From Sphingomonas aliaeris (GTDB lineage: Bacteria > Pseudomonadota > Alphaproteobacteria > Sphingomonadales > Sphingomonadaceae), in NCBI RefSeq assembly GCF_016743815.1, contig NZ_CP061035.1, positions 2,296,501-2,360,500 of the forward strand: a DNA stretch of 64,000 nt, written 5' to 3'. The notes under the pieces were generated by a model that saw only the letters and a program-made list of their open reading frames with translations, was not told where the DNA came from and did no database searches. Below, piece after piece: positions 27,281 to 36,262 of this stretch; within the stretch, counting starts at the first letter, position 1, and the number at the start of each line of letters is the position of its first letter. Position numbers and translations under genes: made by a program.

Positions 27281-27365
27281 CCCCCCGTTCGTTTCGAGCG
27301 TAGTCGAGAAACGGGCCGCAGGGACTGCCTCAAGGATTTCTCGACTTCGCTCGAAACGAACGGGG
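27281..27365. repeat. intergenic palindromic repeat (CGTTCGTTTCGAG family)
   Basis: Arms at about 27281-27312 and 27338-27365 are near-perfect inverted copies (CGTTCGTTTCGAGCGTAGTC and complement). It is related to the GTTCGT repeat at 24576. Together with the next repeat it fills the roughly 345-base gene-free stretch 27252-27596, in which I see no gene. Confidence 0.75.
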
Positions 27366-27404
27366 TGGGGTTGGTTCGGGGCCCTTGGACGTCCCACGCA
27401 GTAT

Positions 27405-27514
27405 CCGTCACCCCGGACTTGTTCCGGGGTCCACTGCTCCGCGAATGCAAGCCCTCGAACCTCTTATCGCGGCGCATGCGGCACCGTGGACCCCGGAACA
27501 AGTCCGGGGTGACG
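27405..27514. repeat. intergenic palindromic repeat (CACCCCGGACTTGTTCCGGGG family)
   Basis: Arms at 27405-27433 and 27486-27514 are exact inverted copies over 29 bases, and each arm is itself partly palindromic (CCCCGGA / TCCGGGG). The same repeat pair occurs at 37124-37232. It lies between two convergent genes. Confidence 0.8.
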
Positions 27515-27596
27515 GTAAGGGCGCTGCCCGGGTGACGGTAAGCGCACTCAACCACCGACGCGCCCCCAACCTCGGGGACGCATCGGCATCCAGTAC

Positions 27597-28199
27597 TTAG
27601 GCGCTGAGCTTCGCCGCCGTCTCGGCGACCCGCTTGCCCTGATAGCGCGCGCCGTCCAGTTCGACGGCGCTCGGCTGGCGGCTGCCGTCGCCATCCGCGA
27701 TCGTCGTTGCGCCGTAAGGCGAGCCGCCCTTGACCTCGTCCACGCCCATCTGCCCCTGGAAACCGTAGTCCAGCCCGACGATCGTCATGCCGAAATGCAG
27801 CAGGTTGGTGATGATCGAGAACAAGGTCGTTTCCTGCCCGCCATGCTGCGACGCGGTCGAGGTGAAGGCAGCGCCGACCTTGCCGTTCAGCGATCCCTTC
27901 ATCCACAGGCCGCCGGCCTGGTCGAGGAAGGATGCAAGCTGGCTCGGCATGCGACCGAAGCGAGTCGGGCCGCCGACGACGATCGCGTCGTAATTGGCAA
28001 GATCGTTGACGTTGCCGATCACCTCATGCGCGGTGTCCGCCTTGAAGCCCGCGGATTTCACGACCTCCGCGGGTGCGGTTTCTGGAACGCGGCGGATATC
28101 GACCTCGGCCCCCGCGGAGCGTGCGCCCTCGGCGACGGCATCAGCCATCTGTTCGATATGGCCGTAGGACGAATAATAGAGAACGAGAACTTTGGTCAT
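27597..28199 (-). CDS. wrbA: NAD(P)H:quinone oxidoreductase
   Basis: A 200-residue flavodoxin-like FMN enzyme that reduces quinones by two electrons. The FMN loop ([19 protein letters not shown]), the [25 protein letters not shown] segment and [17 protein letters not shown] are typical of WrbA. Length is normal. It follows the pirin gene on the same strand after 84 bases, and a LysR regulator is divergent upstream, suggesting an electrophile/quinone response unit. Confidence 0.95.
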   Translation of the reverse strand: MTKVLVLYYSSYGHIEQMADAVAEGARSAGAEVDIRRVPETAPAEVVKSAGFKADTAHEVIGNVNDLANYDAIVVGGPTRFGRMPSQLASFLDQAGGLWMKGSLNGKVGAAFTSTASQHGGQETTLFSIITNLLHFGMTIVGLDYGFQGQMGVDEVKGGSPYGATTIADGDGSRQPSAVELDGARYQGKRVAETAAKLSA

Positions 28200-28283
28200 C
28201 GGGGATGCTCCTAGGGTGAGAAGTGCCGACGCCCGGCGCGCGCCGGACGTCGAGGATTTGAGGTATCGGAACGCGGGGCGCGC

Positions 28284-28982
28284 TTACTCGGAATCGACCA
28301 GGACGATCTCCGCAGCGTCCAGCGCACGGATCGCATAGGTGTTCCCGCCGACCAGTGCCGCGCCGTCGCGCGCCTTGAACGGCACGCCGTCGATCTCGAT
28401 GCGGCCGGTCGCGGGGACGAGATAGGCATACCGCCCCTCGCCGACCGTATGGGTCAGCGTCTCACCCGCCTTGACGGTCGCGCCGAGCACGCGGGCATCG
28501 GCGCGGATCGGCAAGGCGTCGACATCCTCCGCAAATCCGCTGGCCAGCACGGCAAAGCGCCCGTCGCGCACGTCCTTGGGGAACGGCTTGGCGCCCCAGC
28601 TGGGTGATCCACCCTTTCGCGTGGGTTCGATCCAGATCTGGAACAGGGTCGTCGTTTCCGGCTCCAGATTATATTCCGCGTGCCGGACGCCGGTGCCGGC
28701 GCTCATCACCTGCACGTCGCCCGCGCCGGTCCGGCCCTTGTTGCCCATCGAATCCTGATGCGTGATCGCGCCGGTGCGGACATAGGTCACGATCTCCATG
28801 TCGCGGTGCGGATGCGCGGGGAAGCCGCTGTTCGGACCGATCTCGTCATCGTTCCACACGCGGATCGCACCCCACCCCATCCGCGCGGGATCGTAATAAT
28901 CCGCGAACGAGAAATGGTGGCGGGCATTCAGCCAGCCGTGATCGGCATGGCCCAGGCTTTCGAACGTACGTTTCTCGACCAT
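28284..28982 (-). CDS. pirin family protein (YhhW type)
   Basis: A 232-residue bicupin. The N-terminal cupin has the metal site HHFSFADYYDP, GFPAHPHRDMEIVTYV and SAGTGVRHAEYN, and the C-terminal cupin is less conserved. YhhW-like pirins can oxidise quercetin. The start at ATG 28982 follows a GGGAG site at good spacing; a longer start would run into the LysR control region. It likely forms a unit with wrbA downstream, under the divergent LysR gene. Confidence 0.93.
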   Translation of the reverse strand: MVEKRTFESLGHADHGWLNARHHFSFADYYDPARMGWGAIRVWNDDEIGPNSGFPAHPHRDMEIVTYVRTGAITHQDSMGNKGRTGAGDVQVMSAGTGVRHAEYNLEPETTTLFQIWIEPTRKGGSPSWGAKPFPKDVRDGRFAVLASGFAEDVDALPIRADARVLGATVKAGETLTHTVGEGRYAYLVPATGRIEIDGVPFKARDGAALVGGNTYAIRALDAAEIVLVDSE

Positions 28983-29116
28983 CTGATATCTCCCGACCGG
29001 TCGTTTCACTGTTGCAACCAAGATAGGGCGCTGGATCATGACGTAAATGGAAACGCTGGAAACCGATCGTTTCGTCCGCTATCGTCGCAGCCGTAACGAA
29101 CTCAGAGGAATGACGC
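28983..29116. promoter_or_regulatory. divergent pirin/LysR control region with GAAAC/GTTTC motifs
   Basis: The space between the two divergent starts contains a GAAAC-N5-GTTTC dyad (29059-29073), a further GAAAC at 29050-29054 and a GTTTC at 29003-29007. Divergent LysR genes usually bind such dyads in the shared region. That this is the operator is inferred. Confidence 0.5.
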
Positions 29117-30019
29117 ATGCGCCTGCCCGATTTCGAAGCCTGGGCGATCTTCGCCCAAGTCGTCGAGCATCGCTCGTTCAGCGGCGCGGCGGATGCGATC
29201 GGGGTATCGAAGGCGACCGTGTCCAAGGCGATCACGCGGCTGGAGGCGCATCTCAACCAATCCCTGTTCCATCGCACATCGCGCCGCCTGACGCTGACCG
29301 AGAGCGGCAAGGGGCTGGCCGAATATGCCGCCCGCATCCTGGGCGAGGCGCAGGCGGCGGAAGAGGCGGCGCGCGACGCGGCGACCGCCCCCACCGGTCT
29401 CGTCCGGCTGACCGCGCCGATGACGATCGGGCTGGTGCAGGTCGCCCCGCTGGTGGCGGAATTCCTGACCGCCAATCCGGGGATCGAGATCGACCTGCAT
29501 CTGACCGACGGCAAGGTGGATATCGTCGCCGAAGGGTTCGACATCGCGCTGCGAATCGCGGACCTGCCGGATTCGTCGCTCCGGGCGCGCCGTATCGGGC
29601 CGATCTCGATGCATATCGTCGCCAGCCCCGCCTATCTCGCGCAGCACGGCCGCCCCACGCACCCCGCGCAACTCGGCGAAAGGCCCTGTTTCGCCTATAC
29701 CAACGTCACCGGCCCGTGGCGCTTCCACGGTCCGGACGGTGGCGAGGCGGCGTTGCGTCCGGCGGGTCCGTTGCGTGCGAATAGCGGCGACGCGCTGCTT
29801 CCGGCATTGCGCGCGGGCCTGGGCATCGGGGTGCTGCCCGACTTCATCGTCGGGCCCGATCTCGAAAGCGGGATGCTGGAACCAATCCTTACCAACTGGT
29901 CGATGGTGCCGATCGCATTGCATCTGTTGACGCCGCCCAGCAACCTGCGGCCGGCACGCGTCGAGGCGCTGATCGCCTTCCTGGCCGATCGCCTTAAGCC
30001 GTTATGCGCTGAGTCTTAA
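29117..30019 (+). CDS. LysR family transcriptional regulator
   Basis: A 300-residue LysR regulator. The helix-turn-helix lies in FAQVVEHRSFSGAADAIGVSKATVSKAITRLEAHL, and the effector domain follows (VDIVAEGFDIALRIADLPDSSL). It is divergent from the pirin-wrbA unit and 134 bases away, the classical layout for a LysR protein controlling its neighbour. The inducer is unknown; a quinone or electrophile would suit the targets. Its stop is close to the ctrA promoter. Confidence 0.93.
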   Translation: MRLPDFEAWAIFAQVVEHRSFSGAADAIGVSKATVSKAITRLEAHLNQSLFHRTSRRLTLTESGKGLAEYAARILGEAQAAEEAARDAATAPTGLVRLTAPMTIGLVQVAPLVAEFLTANPGIEIDLHLTDGKVDIVAEGFDIALRIADLPDSSLRARRIGPISMHIVASPAYLAQHGRPTHPAQLGERPCFAYTNVTGPWRFHGPDGGEAALRPAGPLRANSGDALLPALRAGLGIGVLPDFIVGPDLESGMLEPILTNWSMVPIALHLLTPPSNLRPARVEALIAFLADRLKPLCAES

Positions 30020-30070
30020 CAGCTAACCCCCTGACGACTCGCGGTTTCGTGCCGCTTAATCGGAAATTAA
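30011..30070 (+). promoter_or_regulatory. ctrA promoter region: CtrA box and two GANTC sites
   Basis: A perfect CtrA recognition box, TTAA-N7-TTAAC, lies at 30056-30071, about 100 bases before the ctrA start. Two GANTC methylation sites (GAGTC 30011-30015, GACTC 30036-30040) precede it; the first is inside the end of the LysR gene. In Caulobacter the ctrA P1 promoter is likewise sensitive to CcrM methylation at GANTC and is bound by CtrA. Autoregulation here is inferred from this match. Confidence 0.75.
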
Positions 30071-30169
30071 CCTTTTACCTTCATCACTGGAGAGGTTAAT
30101 GGTTTAGGCGCAGTCGGATCGGGCCAACGGGGGTCGTCGAACACTGCGAATGGACAGGGGACGGCCAAG

Positions 30170-30871
30170 ATGCGCGTACTGTTGATCGAAGACGAGCCCA
30201 CGACCGCCAAGGCGATCGAATTGATGCTCACGACCGAAGGTTTCAATGTCTATACCACCGATCTGGGCGAGGAAGGCCTCGATCTCGCCAAGCTGTATGA
30301 TTACGACATCATCCTGCTGGATCTGAACCTGCCCGACATGCACGGGTACGACGTGCTGAAGAAGGTTCGCGTCGCACGGGTGCAGACGCCGGTCCTGATC
30401 CTGAGCGGGATCAACGAAATGGATAGCAAGGTCCGTTCGTTCGGCTTCGGCGCGGACGATTATGTGACCAAGCCGTTCCACCGCGAGGAACTGACCGCGC
30501 GTATCCACGCCGTCGTCCGCCGGTCGAAGGGCCACAGCCAGTCGGTCATCCGCACCGGCAAGCTTGCCGTCAATCTGGATGCCAAGACGGTCGAAGTCGA
30601 TGGCAGCCGCGTCCATCTGACCGGCAAGGAATATGCGATGTTGGAACTGCTGTCGCTGCGCAAGGGCACGACGCTGACCAAGGAAATGTTCCTCAACCAC
30701 CTGTATGGCGGGATGGACGAACCGGAACTGAAGATCATCGACGTCTTCATCTGCAAGCTGCGCAAGAAGCTGTCGCTGGCATGCGAAGGCGAGAATTACA
30801 TCGAAACCGTCTGGGGCCGTGGCTATGTGCTGCGCGAGCCGGACGAAGTGGGCGCGATCGCGGTCGCCTGA
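30170..30871 (+). CDS. ctrA: cell-cycle response regulator CtrA
   Basis: A 233-residue OmpR-type response regulator. The receiver has the acidic pocket at residues 7-8, the phosphoacceptor Asp51 in [10 protein letters not shown], and Lys in [11 protein letters not shown]. The winged-helix DNA-binding domain ([51 protein letters not shown]) is nearly identical in pattern to alphaproteobacterial CtrA. It controls replication start, division and motility genes. The C-terminus ends in AVA, similar to the small hydrophobic degradation tag of CtrA proteins. Confidence 0.97.
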   Translation: MRVLLIEDEPTTAKAIELMLTTEGFNVYTTDLGEEGLDLAKLYDYDIILLDLNLPDMHGYDVLKKVRVARVQTPVLILSGINEMDSKVRSFGFGADDYVTKPFHREELTARIHAVVRRSKGHSQSVIRTGKLAVNLDAKTVEVDGSRVHLTGKEYAMLELLSLRKGTTLTKEMFLNHLYGGMDEPELKIIDVFICKLRKKLSLACEGENYIETVWGRGYVLREPDEVGAIAVA

Positions 30872-30890
30872 TCCTTCAACACGATTAGCA

Positions 30891-30926
30891 ACGGGCCACG
30901 GTGTCATTCTCGACACCGTGGCCCGT
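30891..30926. terminator. bidirectional hairpin after ctrA
   Basis: A perfect 15-base-pair inverted repeat (ACGGGCCACGGTGTC with loop ATTCTC) lies between ctrA and the convergent gene at 30933. It lacks a T tract, but symmetry and position fit a shared terminator. Confidence 0.7.
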
Positions 30927-30932
30927 CGCGTT

Positions 30933-31955
30933 TCAGGCGTATGCGATGCGGGTCGTGACGGAACGGCGACGGCGCAGCGCCGCGCCCAGGATGCCGAAGC
31001 CGCCGATCATCATCGCCCAGCTGGCCGGCTCTGGTACGGCGCTGGTCACGTTGAGATTGCGGCCGGCATAGGCACCAAGGTGGATCTCGCCATTCTGGAC
31101 CATGCTGCCGAACACCGCGCTGCCCTCGACGAAGTTCGCCGTGGTCGCCACGGCGTTCGGGGCAAGGATCGACCCGTGCCACGCGGTGGTCAGGTTCAGC
31201 GTGGTCGCATCGGCGAAGTTCCAGATGACGTTGCTGCCCAGCCCGTTGCTGTTACCCAGGAAATTGTCGTTCAGCGTGATCGCCTTGCCCGACACGTTGA
31301 CGACCACGGTATCGAACCCGTTGCGGTTAAACTGAATCTCGCCGAACTGGCCAAGCTGCGCGGCGGTGAGCGAAAACACCGCGATGCCGTTGCCCGCCGC
31401 TTCGAACAGCGCGCGATTGTTCGCGATCGATACCGACGCCGTCGGGGACAGTTGCGCCAGCGCGCCCGACAGGCCGGCCATCGAGCTGACCAGCGCGTCG
31501 CGTTGTGCGATCAGCCCCGACGTGAAGCCCGGCGTGCCGGCCAGGCCAGACTGGACGATGTTCTGGTTGATGTTGGTGTTCTGGATGGTCCCGCCGACAC
31601 GCAACGTCTGCGGGGCGCCGTTCATGTTGACGCCGCTGACCAGATTGCCGCCGATCACCGCGCCGCCTGCGTTCAGATTCTTGGTACTGCCTACGACGTT
31701 GCCGACTACGGTCAGTCCGGGTTGCGCGTTCGACGACGCGGCCGGAGTGCGGATCTGATAGTTGGAAGAATTGCCCGACAGGTTACCGCCAACGAAGGTC
31801 CGGCCTTCCACTTCCGAGCTGGAAGACAGGTCGCCGAGAACGATCAGGTTCCATTCGCGCAGCGCATCCGTGCCGGTGATGACGGTCGCGGCCGACGCCG
31901 GCACCGCTGACAGGATAGATGCGGCCAGTGCCGCTGCAACGATCGATAGCTTCAT
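30933..31955 (-). CDS. choice-of-anchor A, PEPxxWA-CTERM exported protein
   Basis: A 340-residue exported protein from ATG 31955, with signal peptide MKLSIVAAALAASILSAVPASA. The middle is a Gly/Asn/Val-rich repeat region of the choice-of-anchor A type (REWNLIVLGDLSSSSEVEGR, FVGGNLSG, VIGGNLVSGVNMNG). The C-terminus is the sorting signal VPEPASWAMMIGGFGILG plus an arginine cluster, the PEPxxWA-CTERM type common in sphingomonads. Such proteins are processed by an exosortase and may be linked to exopolysaccharide. The exosortase itself is not in this window. Confidence 0.92.
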   Translation of the reverse strand: MKLSIVAAALAASILSAVPASAATVITGTDALREWNLIVLGDLSSSSEVEGRTFVGGNLSGNSSNYQIRTPAASSNAQPGLTVVGNVVGSTKNLNAGGAVIGGNLVSGVNMNGAPQTLRVGGTIQNTNINQNIVQSGLAGTPGFTSGLIAQRDALVSSMAGLSGALAQLSPTASVSIANNRALFEAAGNGIAVFSLTAAQLGQFGEIQFNRNGFDTVVVNVSGKAITLNDNFLGNSNGLGSNVIWNFADATTLNLTTAWHGSILAPNAVATTANFVEGSAVFGSMVQNGEIHLGAYAGRNLNVTSAVPEPASWAMMIGGFGILGAALRRRRSVTTRIAYA

Positions 31956-32079
31956 GATAGTCCTCCGAAACCGTCCCCTAGGGGCGTGTCCCGGCACACT
32001 CAAGCGTTCGTTTCGGTACCGATGTCCCCCATTGATACGGGATGTGGTTGCCGGAACTGGTTAGCGCCGGCGCGCGACT

Positions 32080-33720
32080 TCACTTGGCTTCCCACACCTT
32101 CTCGCCACCGACCCATGTTTCCAGGACCTTAGTCCCGCGCAGCTCGGTCGGCGACGCGGCGAGCGGGTCGCGGTCGACGATGATGAAGTCCGCCCGCTGA
32201 CCCGTCGCAAGACGCCCGAATTTTTCTTCGGCGAACCCGGCATAGGCCCCGCCCTGCGTGAAAGCCCACCACGCCTGTTCGCGCGTGACGGCTTCTTCCG
32301 GACGCCAGCCGCCGAACGGCTGCCCCTGCGCATCCATCCGCGTGAACGCCGCAGCCCAGCCGGCGAACGGGTCGGGGCTTTCGACCGGATAGTCTGATCC
32401 GAACGCGAGTTTCGCGCCTGCCTTCAGCATCGAATTCCACGCATAGGCGCCGGTCAGCCGCGCCGAGCCGAGCCGAGCCTCCGCCATGATCCGGTCGCTC
32501 GTCTGATGAACCGGCTGCATCGATGCGATGATGCCGTTCTTGCCGAAGCGCGGCAGATCCGACGGCGCGACGATCTGCGCATGTTCGATCCGCCAGCGTC
32601 GATCGCCCTTGTACGTGTCGACCATCGCGTCGATCCCGTCGAGGATCTGCGCATTCGCCTGATCGCCGATCGCATGCACGGCGACCTGGAATCCCTCCAG
32701 CGCGGCGCGGCTCATCAGGTTGCGGATCACGTCCTCCGCCATGAAACCCAGCCCGTTCTGCTTCGGCGCGTCGCTATAGGGCGCCTTCAACCATGCCCCG
32801 CGCGATCCAAGCGCACCATCGGCGTACAGCTTCACCCCGCCCAGCCGCAACTTGTCGCCGTACAGCCACGGCGTCGGGCCGCGCCCGGCAATCTGCACCG
32901 CCGTGTCCACGCCGCTGGCATAGGACATGACGCGCACGCGCATCGCGCCGAGATCGCCCATGCGGCGATAGGCGAGCCAATCGTCGAGGCTGGTGCCCAT
33001 GTCCGCCGTCGCGGTGATGCCGAAGCCGAGCAGGATCGCCTGTGCCTTCAGGAACGCCGAATTGCGATCCCCCGGCAAAGGCTGTGGTACTGTTTTCTCG
33101 ATCAAAGATTGCGCGGCATCGACGAACACGCCATTGGGGACCGTCCCGGTCTTCTCGATCCTGCCGCCAGGCGGCGACACGCTGCGCACCGAGACTTTCG
33201 CCTCCGCCATCGCGACCGAATTCGCCCATCCGGCATGGCCGTCCGCCCGGCTGAGCCAGATCGGCCGGCCGGGCGCGACGCCTTCCAGATCCGCCGCGGT
33301 GGGAAAGCGCCCCAGCCCCCACGTCTCCTGATTCCATCCGCCGCCGAGGATCCAGCGGCGATCGGTGTTCTTCGCGGCATAAGCGGCGATCTTCGCCTTG
33401 GCTTCCTCGAGCGTCTTCGTGTCCGACAGGTCCAGCGCGAGCGCCCGGAACCCCAGTTCCATGACGTGGCCGTGCGAATCGACGAAGCCCGGCAGCATCA
33501 CCCTGCCCTTCATATCGGCACGCCAGTCGAGCTTTTCCGGACGCTTCTCGCCGCGCTGGAGCAGCTTGGTGACCTTGCCGTCGGTGGTCATCAGCAGGCC
33601 GGTGAACTGGATCGGCTTACCGTCCTTGTCCATCGTGATGCCGGTGACGTTGTCGATCAACGCGTCGGCGCTGGCGGGCGCGGGTAGAAGGACTGTCGCC
33701 AGCGCCAGCGCCAGAGCCAG
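32080..33720 (-). CDS. exported amidohydrolase, YtcJ-like
   Basis: A hydrolase of about 546 residues with an export signal (LALALALATVLLPAPASA, followed by DA). It has the amidohydrolase motif LPGFVDSHGHVMELG, internal histidines (FQVAVHAIGDQANAQ and RIEHAQIV) and FGSDYPVESPDPFAGW near the end. No ATG is available at the start. The CTG at 33720 is preceded by a purine-rich GGGAGGGG, TTG 33810 and GTG 33879 are in frame further upstream, and the frame is open through a palindromic repeat at 33726-33852. If GTG 33879 is the true start, the repeat adds about 41 residues inside the signal peptide. It is probably the second gene after the dehydrogenase at 33885. Confidence 0.85.
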   Translation of the reverse strand: MALALALATVLLPAPASADALIDNVTGITMDKDGKPIQFTGLLMTTDGKVTKLLQRGEKRPEKLDWRADMKGRVMLPGFVDSHGHVMELGFRALALDLSDTKTLEEAKAKIAAYAAKNTDRRWILGGGWNQETWGLGRFPTAADLEGVAPGRPIWLSRADGHAGWANSVAMAEAKVSVRSVSPPGGRIEKTGTVPNGVFVDAAQSLIEKTVPQPLPGDRNSAFLKAQAILLGFGITATADMGTSLDDWLAYRRMGDLGAMRVRVMSYASGVDTAVQIAGRGPTPWLYGDKLRLGGVKLYADGALGSRGAWLKAPYSDAPKQNGLGFMAEDVIRNLMSRAALEGFQVAVHAIGDQANAQILDGIDAMVDTYKGDRRWRIEHAQIVAPSDLPRFGKNGIIASMQPVHQTSDRIMAEARLGSARLTGAYAWNSMLKAGAKLAFGSDYPVESPDPFAGWAAAFTRMDAQGQPFGGWRPEEAVTREQAWWAFTQGGAYAGFAEEKFGRLATGQRADFIIVDRDPLAASPTELRGTKVLETWVGGEKVWEAK

Positions 33721-33725
33721 TACTG

Positions 33726-33852
33726 CTCCCCTCCCTGAAAGGGAGGGGTTGGGGGTGGGTGGCGTCCAGGCGATACCGTGATGTCGCGGTTCGTCGAAGC
33801 AGTATCGCAAAGCCTCGACCCACCCCCGGCCCCTCCCTTCCAGGGAGGTGAG
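33726..33852. repeat. paired GC-rich palindrome (REP-like) upstream of or inside the amidohydrolase gene
   Basis: Two short hairpins (CCCCTCCCT-GAA-AGGGAGGGG and a CCTCCCTTCCAGGGAGG type) flank about 60 bases, and their inner edges are inverted copies (GGGGGTGGGT / ACCCACCCCC). The same composite element occurs at 48962-49058, 50124-50230 and 59007-59128. Here it sits between a dehydrogenase gene and the mature part of the amidohydrolase. Confidence 0.8.
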
Positions 33853-33884
33853 AACAGCGGCTTCGCAACGATCAGACACGAACT

Positions 33885-34727
33885 TCACTTGGGTAATCTC
33901 CTCACCAGCGCGCTGGTATCCTGTCGGGCGCCGCCCATTTTCTGGACCTCGGCATAGAATTGATCGACTAAAGCCGCGACCGGCAGGACCGCGCCGTTGG
34001 TCTTCGCCTCGTCCAGCGCGAGGCCGATATCCTTGCGCATCCAGTCGATCGCGAAGCCGAAGTCGAACTTGTCCTGTCCCATCGTTTCCCAGCGATTGAC
34101 CATCTGCCAGCTTTGCGCCGCGCCGCCCGAAATCGCCTCGAACACCTTGGCGAGATCGAGATTTGACGCCTGCGCGAACCGCAAAGCCTCGCTGAGCCCC
34201 TGGAGCACGCCGGCGATCGCGATCTGGTTGACCATCTTGGTCGTCTGGCCGGCGCCCGCCGCGCCGACATGCACGATCCGCGCGGCATAGGCCTGCATGA
34301 TCGGTTCGGCGATCGCCATCGCCGCCGCCGAGCCACCGCACATGATGGACAACGCGCCCTTTTCCGCACCCGCCTGACCACCCGATACCGGCGCATCGAC
34401 GACCAGCGCGCGCGCCTCGGCCAGCCGCCGCGCGATCCCGGCGGACACCGTAGTGTGATCGATGAACACCGCGCCTTCCCCGATCGCGGCGAACGCGCCG
34501 TCAGGGCCGAGCGTCACCGCATGCAGGTCGTCGTCATTGCCGACGCAGGCGATCACCGCATCCTTGCCGCGCGCCGCCTCTGCGGGCGTGTCAGCGACGG
34601 TCAGCTTGGTCGCCTCCGCCTTTGCGCGCGTGCGGTTGTAGACGGTGACACTATGTCCGGCGCGGGCGAGGTGCCCGGCCATCGGCGCGCCCATGACGCC
34701 GGTTCCGATGAAAGCTATGTTTGCCAT
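33885..34727 (-). CDS. NAD(P)-dependent oxidoreductase, 3-hydroxyisobutyrate dehydrogenase family
   Basis: A 280-residue beta-hydroxyacid dehydrogenase. The Rossmann motif is at the start (IAFIGTGVMGAPMAGHLARAG), the substrate-binding DAPVSGGQAGAEKGALSIMCGG is in the middle, and the catalytic lysine is in GAGQTTKMVNQIAIAG. The fold and length match 3-hydroxyisobutyrate/tartronate semialdehyde reductases; the substrate is open. The gene is followed by the amidohydrolase on the same strand. Confidence 0.92.
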   Translation of the reverse strand: MANIAFIGTGVMGAPMAGHLARAGHSVTVYNRTRAKAEATKLTVADTPAEAARGKDAVIACVGNDDDLHAVTLGPDGAFAAIGEGAVFIDHTTVSAGIARRLAEARALVVDAPVSGGQAGAEKGALSIMCGGSAAAMAIAEPIMQAYAARIVHVGAAGAGQTTKMVNQIAIAGVLQGLSEALRFAQASNLDLAKVFEAISGGAAQSWQMVNRWETMGQDKFDFGFAIDWMRKDIGLALDEAKTNGAVLPVAALVDQFYAEVQKMGGARQDTSALVRRLPK

Positions 34728-34884
34728 GCCCCACGCGATAAGCGGTGTTTCCCGCGCGCGCCAGATGGTCTAGGCGGCTGGCGTTCCCCGATCGTGCTGA
34801 GCGTATCGCAGCATCGTCCGTCTTACCGGGCGCGGGGCTGCCCTCAACGATCCGCCGACCGGCGTGATGCGAACGGAAGAACAG

Positions 34885-36132
34885 ATGGCCACCAATTCCC
34901 TGCCCGATCCCCGTCCCGCATTCGTCCCGCCCGTCACGATCGACGATATCCGTGCCGCGCATGCCCGGATTTCCGACCAGATCGTCCGTACACCGACCTT
35001 TATCAGCCGCACCTTGTCCGAACTGACCGGCGCGACCGTGTATCTGAAATTCGAGAATCTGCAGTTCACGGCGGCGTATAAGGAGCGCGGCGCGCTGAAC
35101 ACGCTGCTGCAATTGCCCGCGGGCACGCCCGGCGTCATCGCGGCATCGGCGGGCAATCATGCGCAGGGCCTCGCCTATCACGCGCACCGGCTGGGCATTC
35201 CCGCCACGATCGTGATGCCGACCAACACGCCGACCGTGAAAGTGACGCAGACGGAGGGGCACCGCGCCACGGTCGTGCTGCACGGCGATACGTTCGATGC
35301 CGCCTATGCCCATGCGCGCGAACTGGAAACGGAGCGCGGGCTGACGTTCGTCCATCCGTTCGACGATATCCGCGTCATCGCCGGACAGGGCACAGTCGCG
35401 ATCGAGATGCTGGCCGACGTGCCGGCGATCGACATGCTGATCACGCCGATCGGCGGGGGCGGGCTGATCTCCGGCATGGCGACGGTCGCGCGCGCGGCGG
35501 ACAAGGCGATCGAGGTGATCGGAGTCGAGGCGGAACTGTTCCCGTCGATGTACAACCGCATCAACGGCACGAATATGCCCTGTGCGGGCGACACGCTGGC
35601 CGAAGGTATCGCGGTCAAGGAACCGGGCGGCATCACGTCGACGATGGTCGCCGAACTGGTCGACGACATCGTTCTGGTCAGCGAACGCAGCCTTGAGGAA
35701 GCCGTCAGCCTGTTGCTGCAGATCGAAAAGACGGTGGTCGAGGGTGCGGGCGCCGCGGGTCTTGCCGCTTTACTGCAACATCCCGAGCGGTTCCGCGGCA
35801 AGACGGTCGGTGTCGTGCTGTGTGGCGGCAATATCGATACGCGGTTGCTCGCCAATGTGCTGCTGCGCGATCTTGCGCGCTCGGGTCGCCTCGCGCGGTT
35901 GCGGATCCGGCTGCAGGATCAGCCGGGCGCCTTGTTCAATGTCGCCCGCATCTTCGACCAGCAACGCGTCAACATCATCGAAATCTATCATCAGCGCGTT
36001 TTCACGACATTGCCGGCCAAGGGCCTGATAACCGACATAGAATGCGAAACGCGGGATCGGGCGCATCTCGATCGGCTGATGACGGCACTGAACGAGGCGG
36101 GGTATGAGGCGAGCCCGGTCGAACTGGCCTGA
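34885..36132 (+). CDS. ilvA: threonine ammonia-lyase (with ACT domain)
   Basis: PLP enzyme that converts threonine to 2-oxobutyrate, the entry to isoleucine synthesis or threonine breakdown. It is 415 residues from ATG 34885, with GGAAG properly spaced; GTG/ATG codons 18-21 bases upstream are less well placed. The PLP lysine is in LQFTAAYKERGALN, and the cofactor-contacting SAGNHAQG and glycine loop TPIGGGGLISG are present. An ACT-like regulatory domain ends the protein (RLRIRLQDQPGALFNVARIF). It could be named tdcB as well; the short ACT form is typical of the catabolic/alphaproteobacterial type. Confidence 0.92.
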   Translation: MATNSLPDPRPAFVPPVTIDDIRAAHARISDQIVRTPTFISRTLSELTGATVYLKFENLQFTAAYKERGALNTLLQLPAGTPGVIAASAGNHAQGLAYHAHRLGIPATIVMPTNTPTVKVTQTEGHRATVVLHGDTFDAAYAHARELETERGLTFVHPFDDIRVIAGQGTVAIEMLADVPAIDMLITPIGGGGLISGMATVARAADKAIEVIGVEAELFPSMYNRINGTNMPCAGDTLAEGIAVKEPGGITSTMVAELVDDIVLVSERSLEEAVSLLLQIEKTVVEGAGAAGLAALLQHPERFRGKTVGVVLCGGNIDTRLLANVLLRDLARSGRLARLRIRLQDQPGALFNVARIFDQQRVNIIEIYHQRVFTTLPAKGLITDIECETRDRAHLDRLMTALNEAGYEASPVELA

Positions 36133-36262
36133 GGCACGGATTGTCCCCCGTTCTGACAACGTTAACCATCAATCGTGGTAAAGTCGCTTTTCATCACCGG
36201 CGCGCTGCGCGATACATTGCGGGAGCGGCGCTTCGGCCGGGCACAATAGAGGACAGAAGGCG

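Noticed and set aside
27252..27596. CRISPR array or small gene in the repeat-rich gap
   Set aside because: Repeats are inverted pairs of different families, not evenly spaced direct repeats with unique spacers.
33900..34341. Long N-terminal extension of the amidohydrolase frame
   Set aside because: It lies within the dehydrogenase gene in another frame; true homology begins only at the signal peptide.
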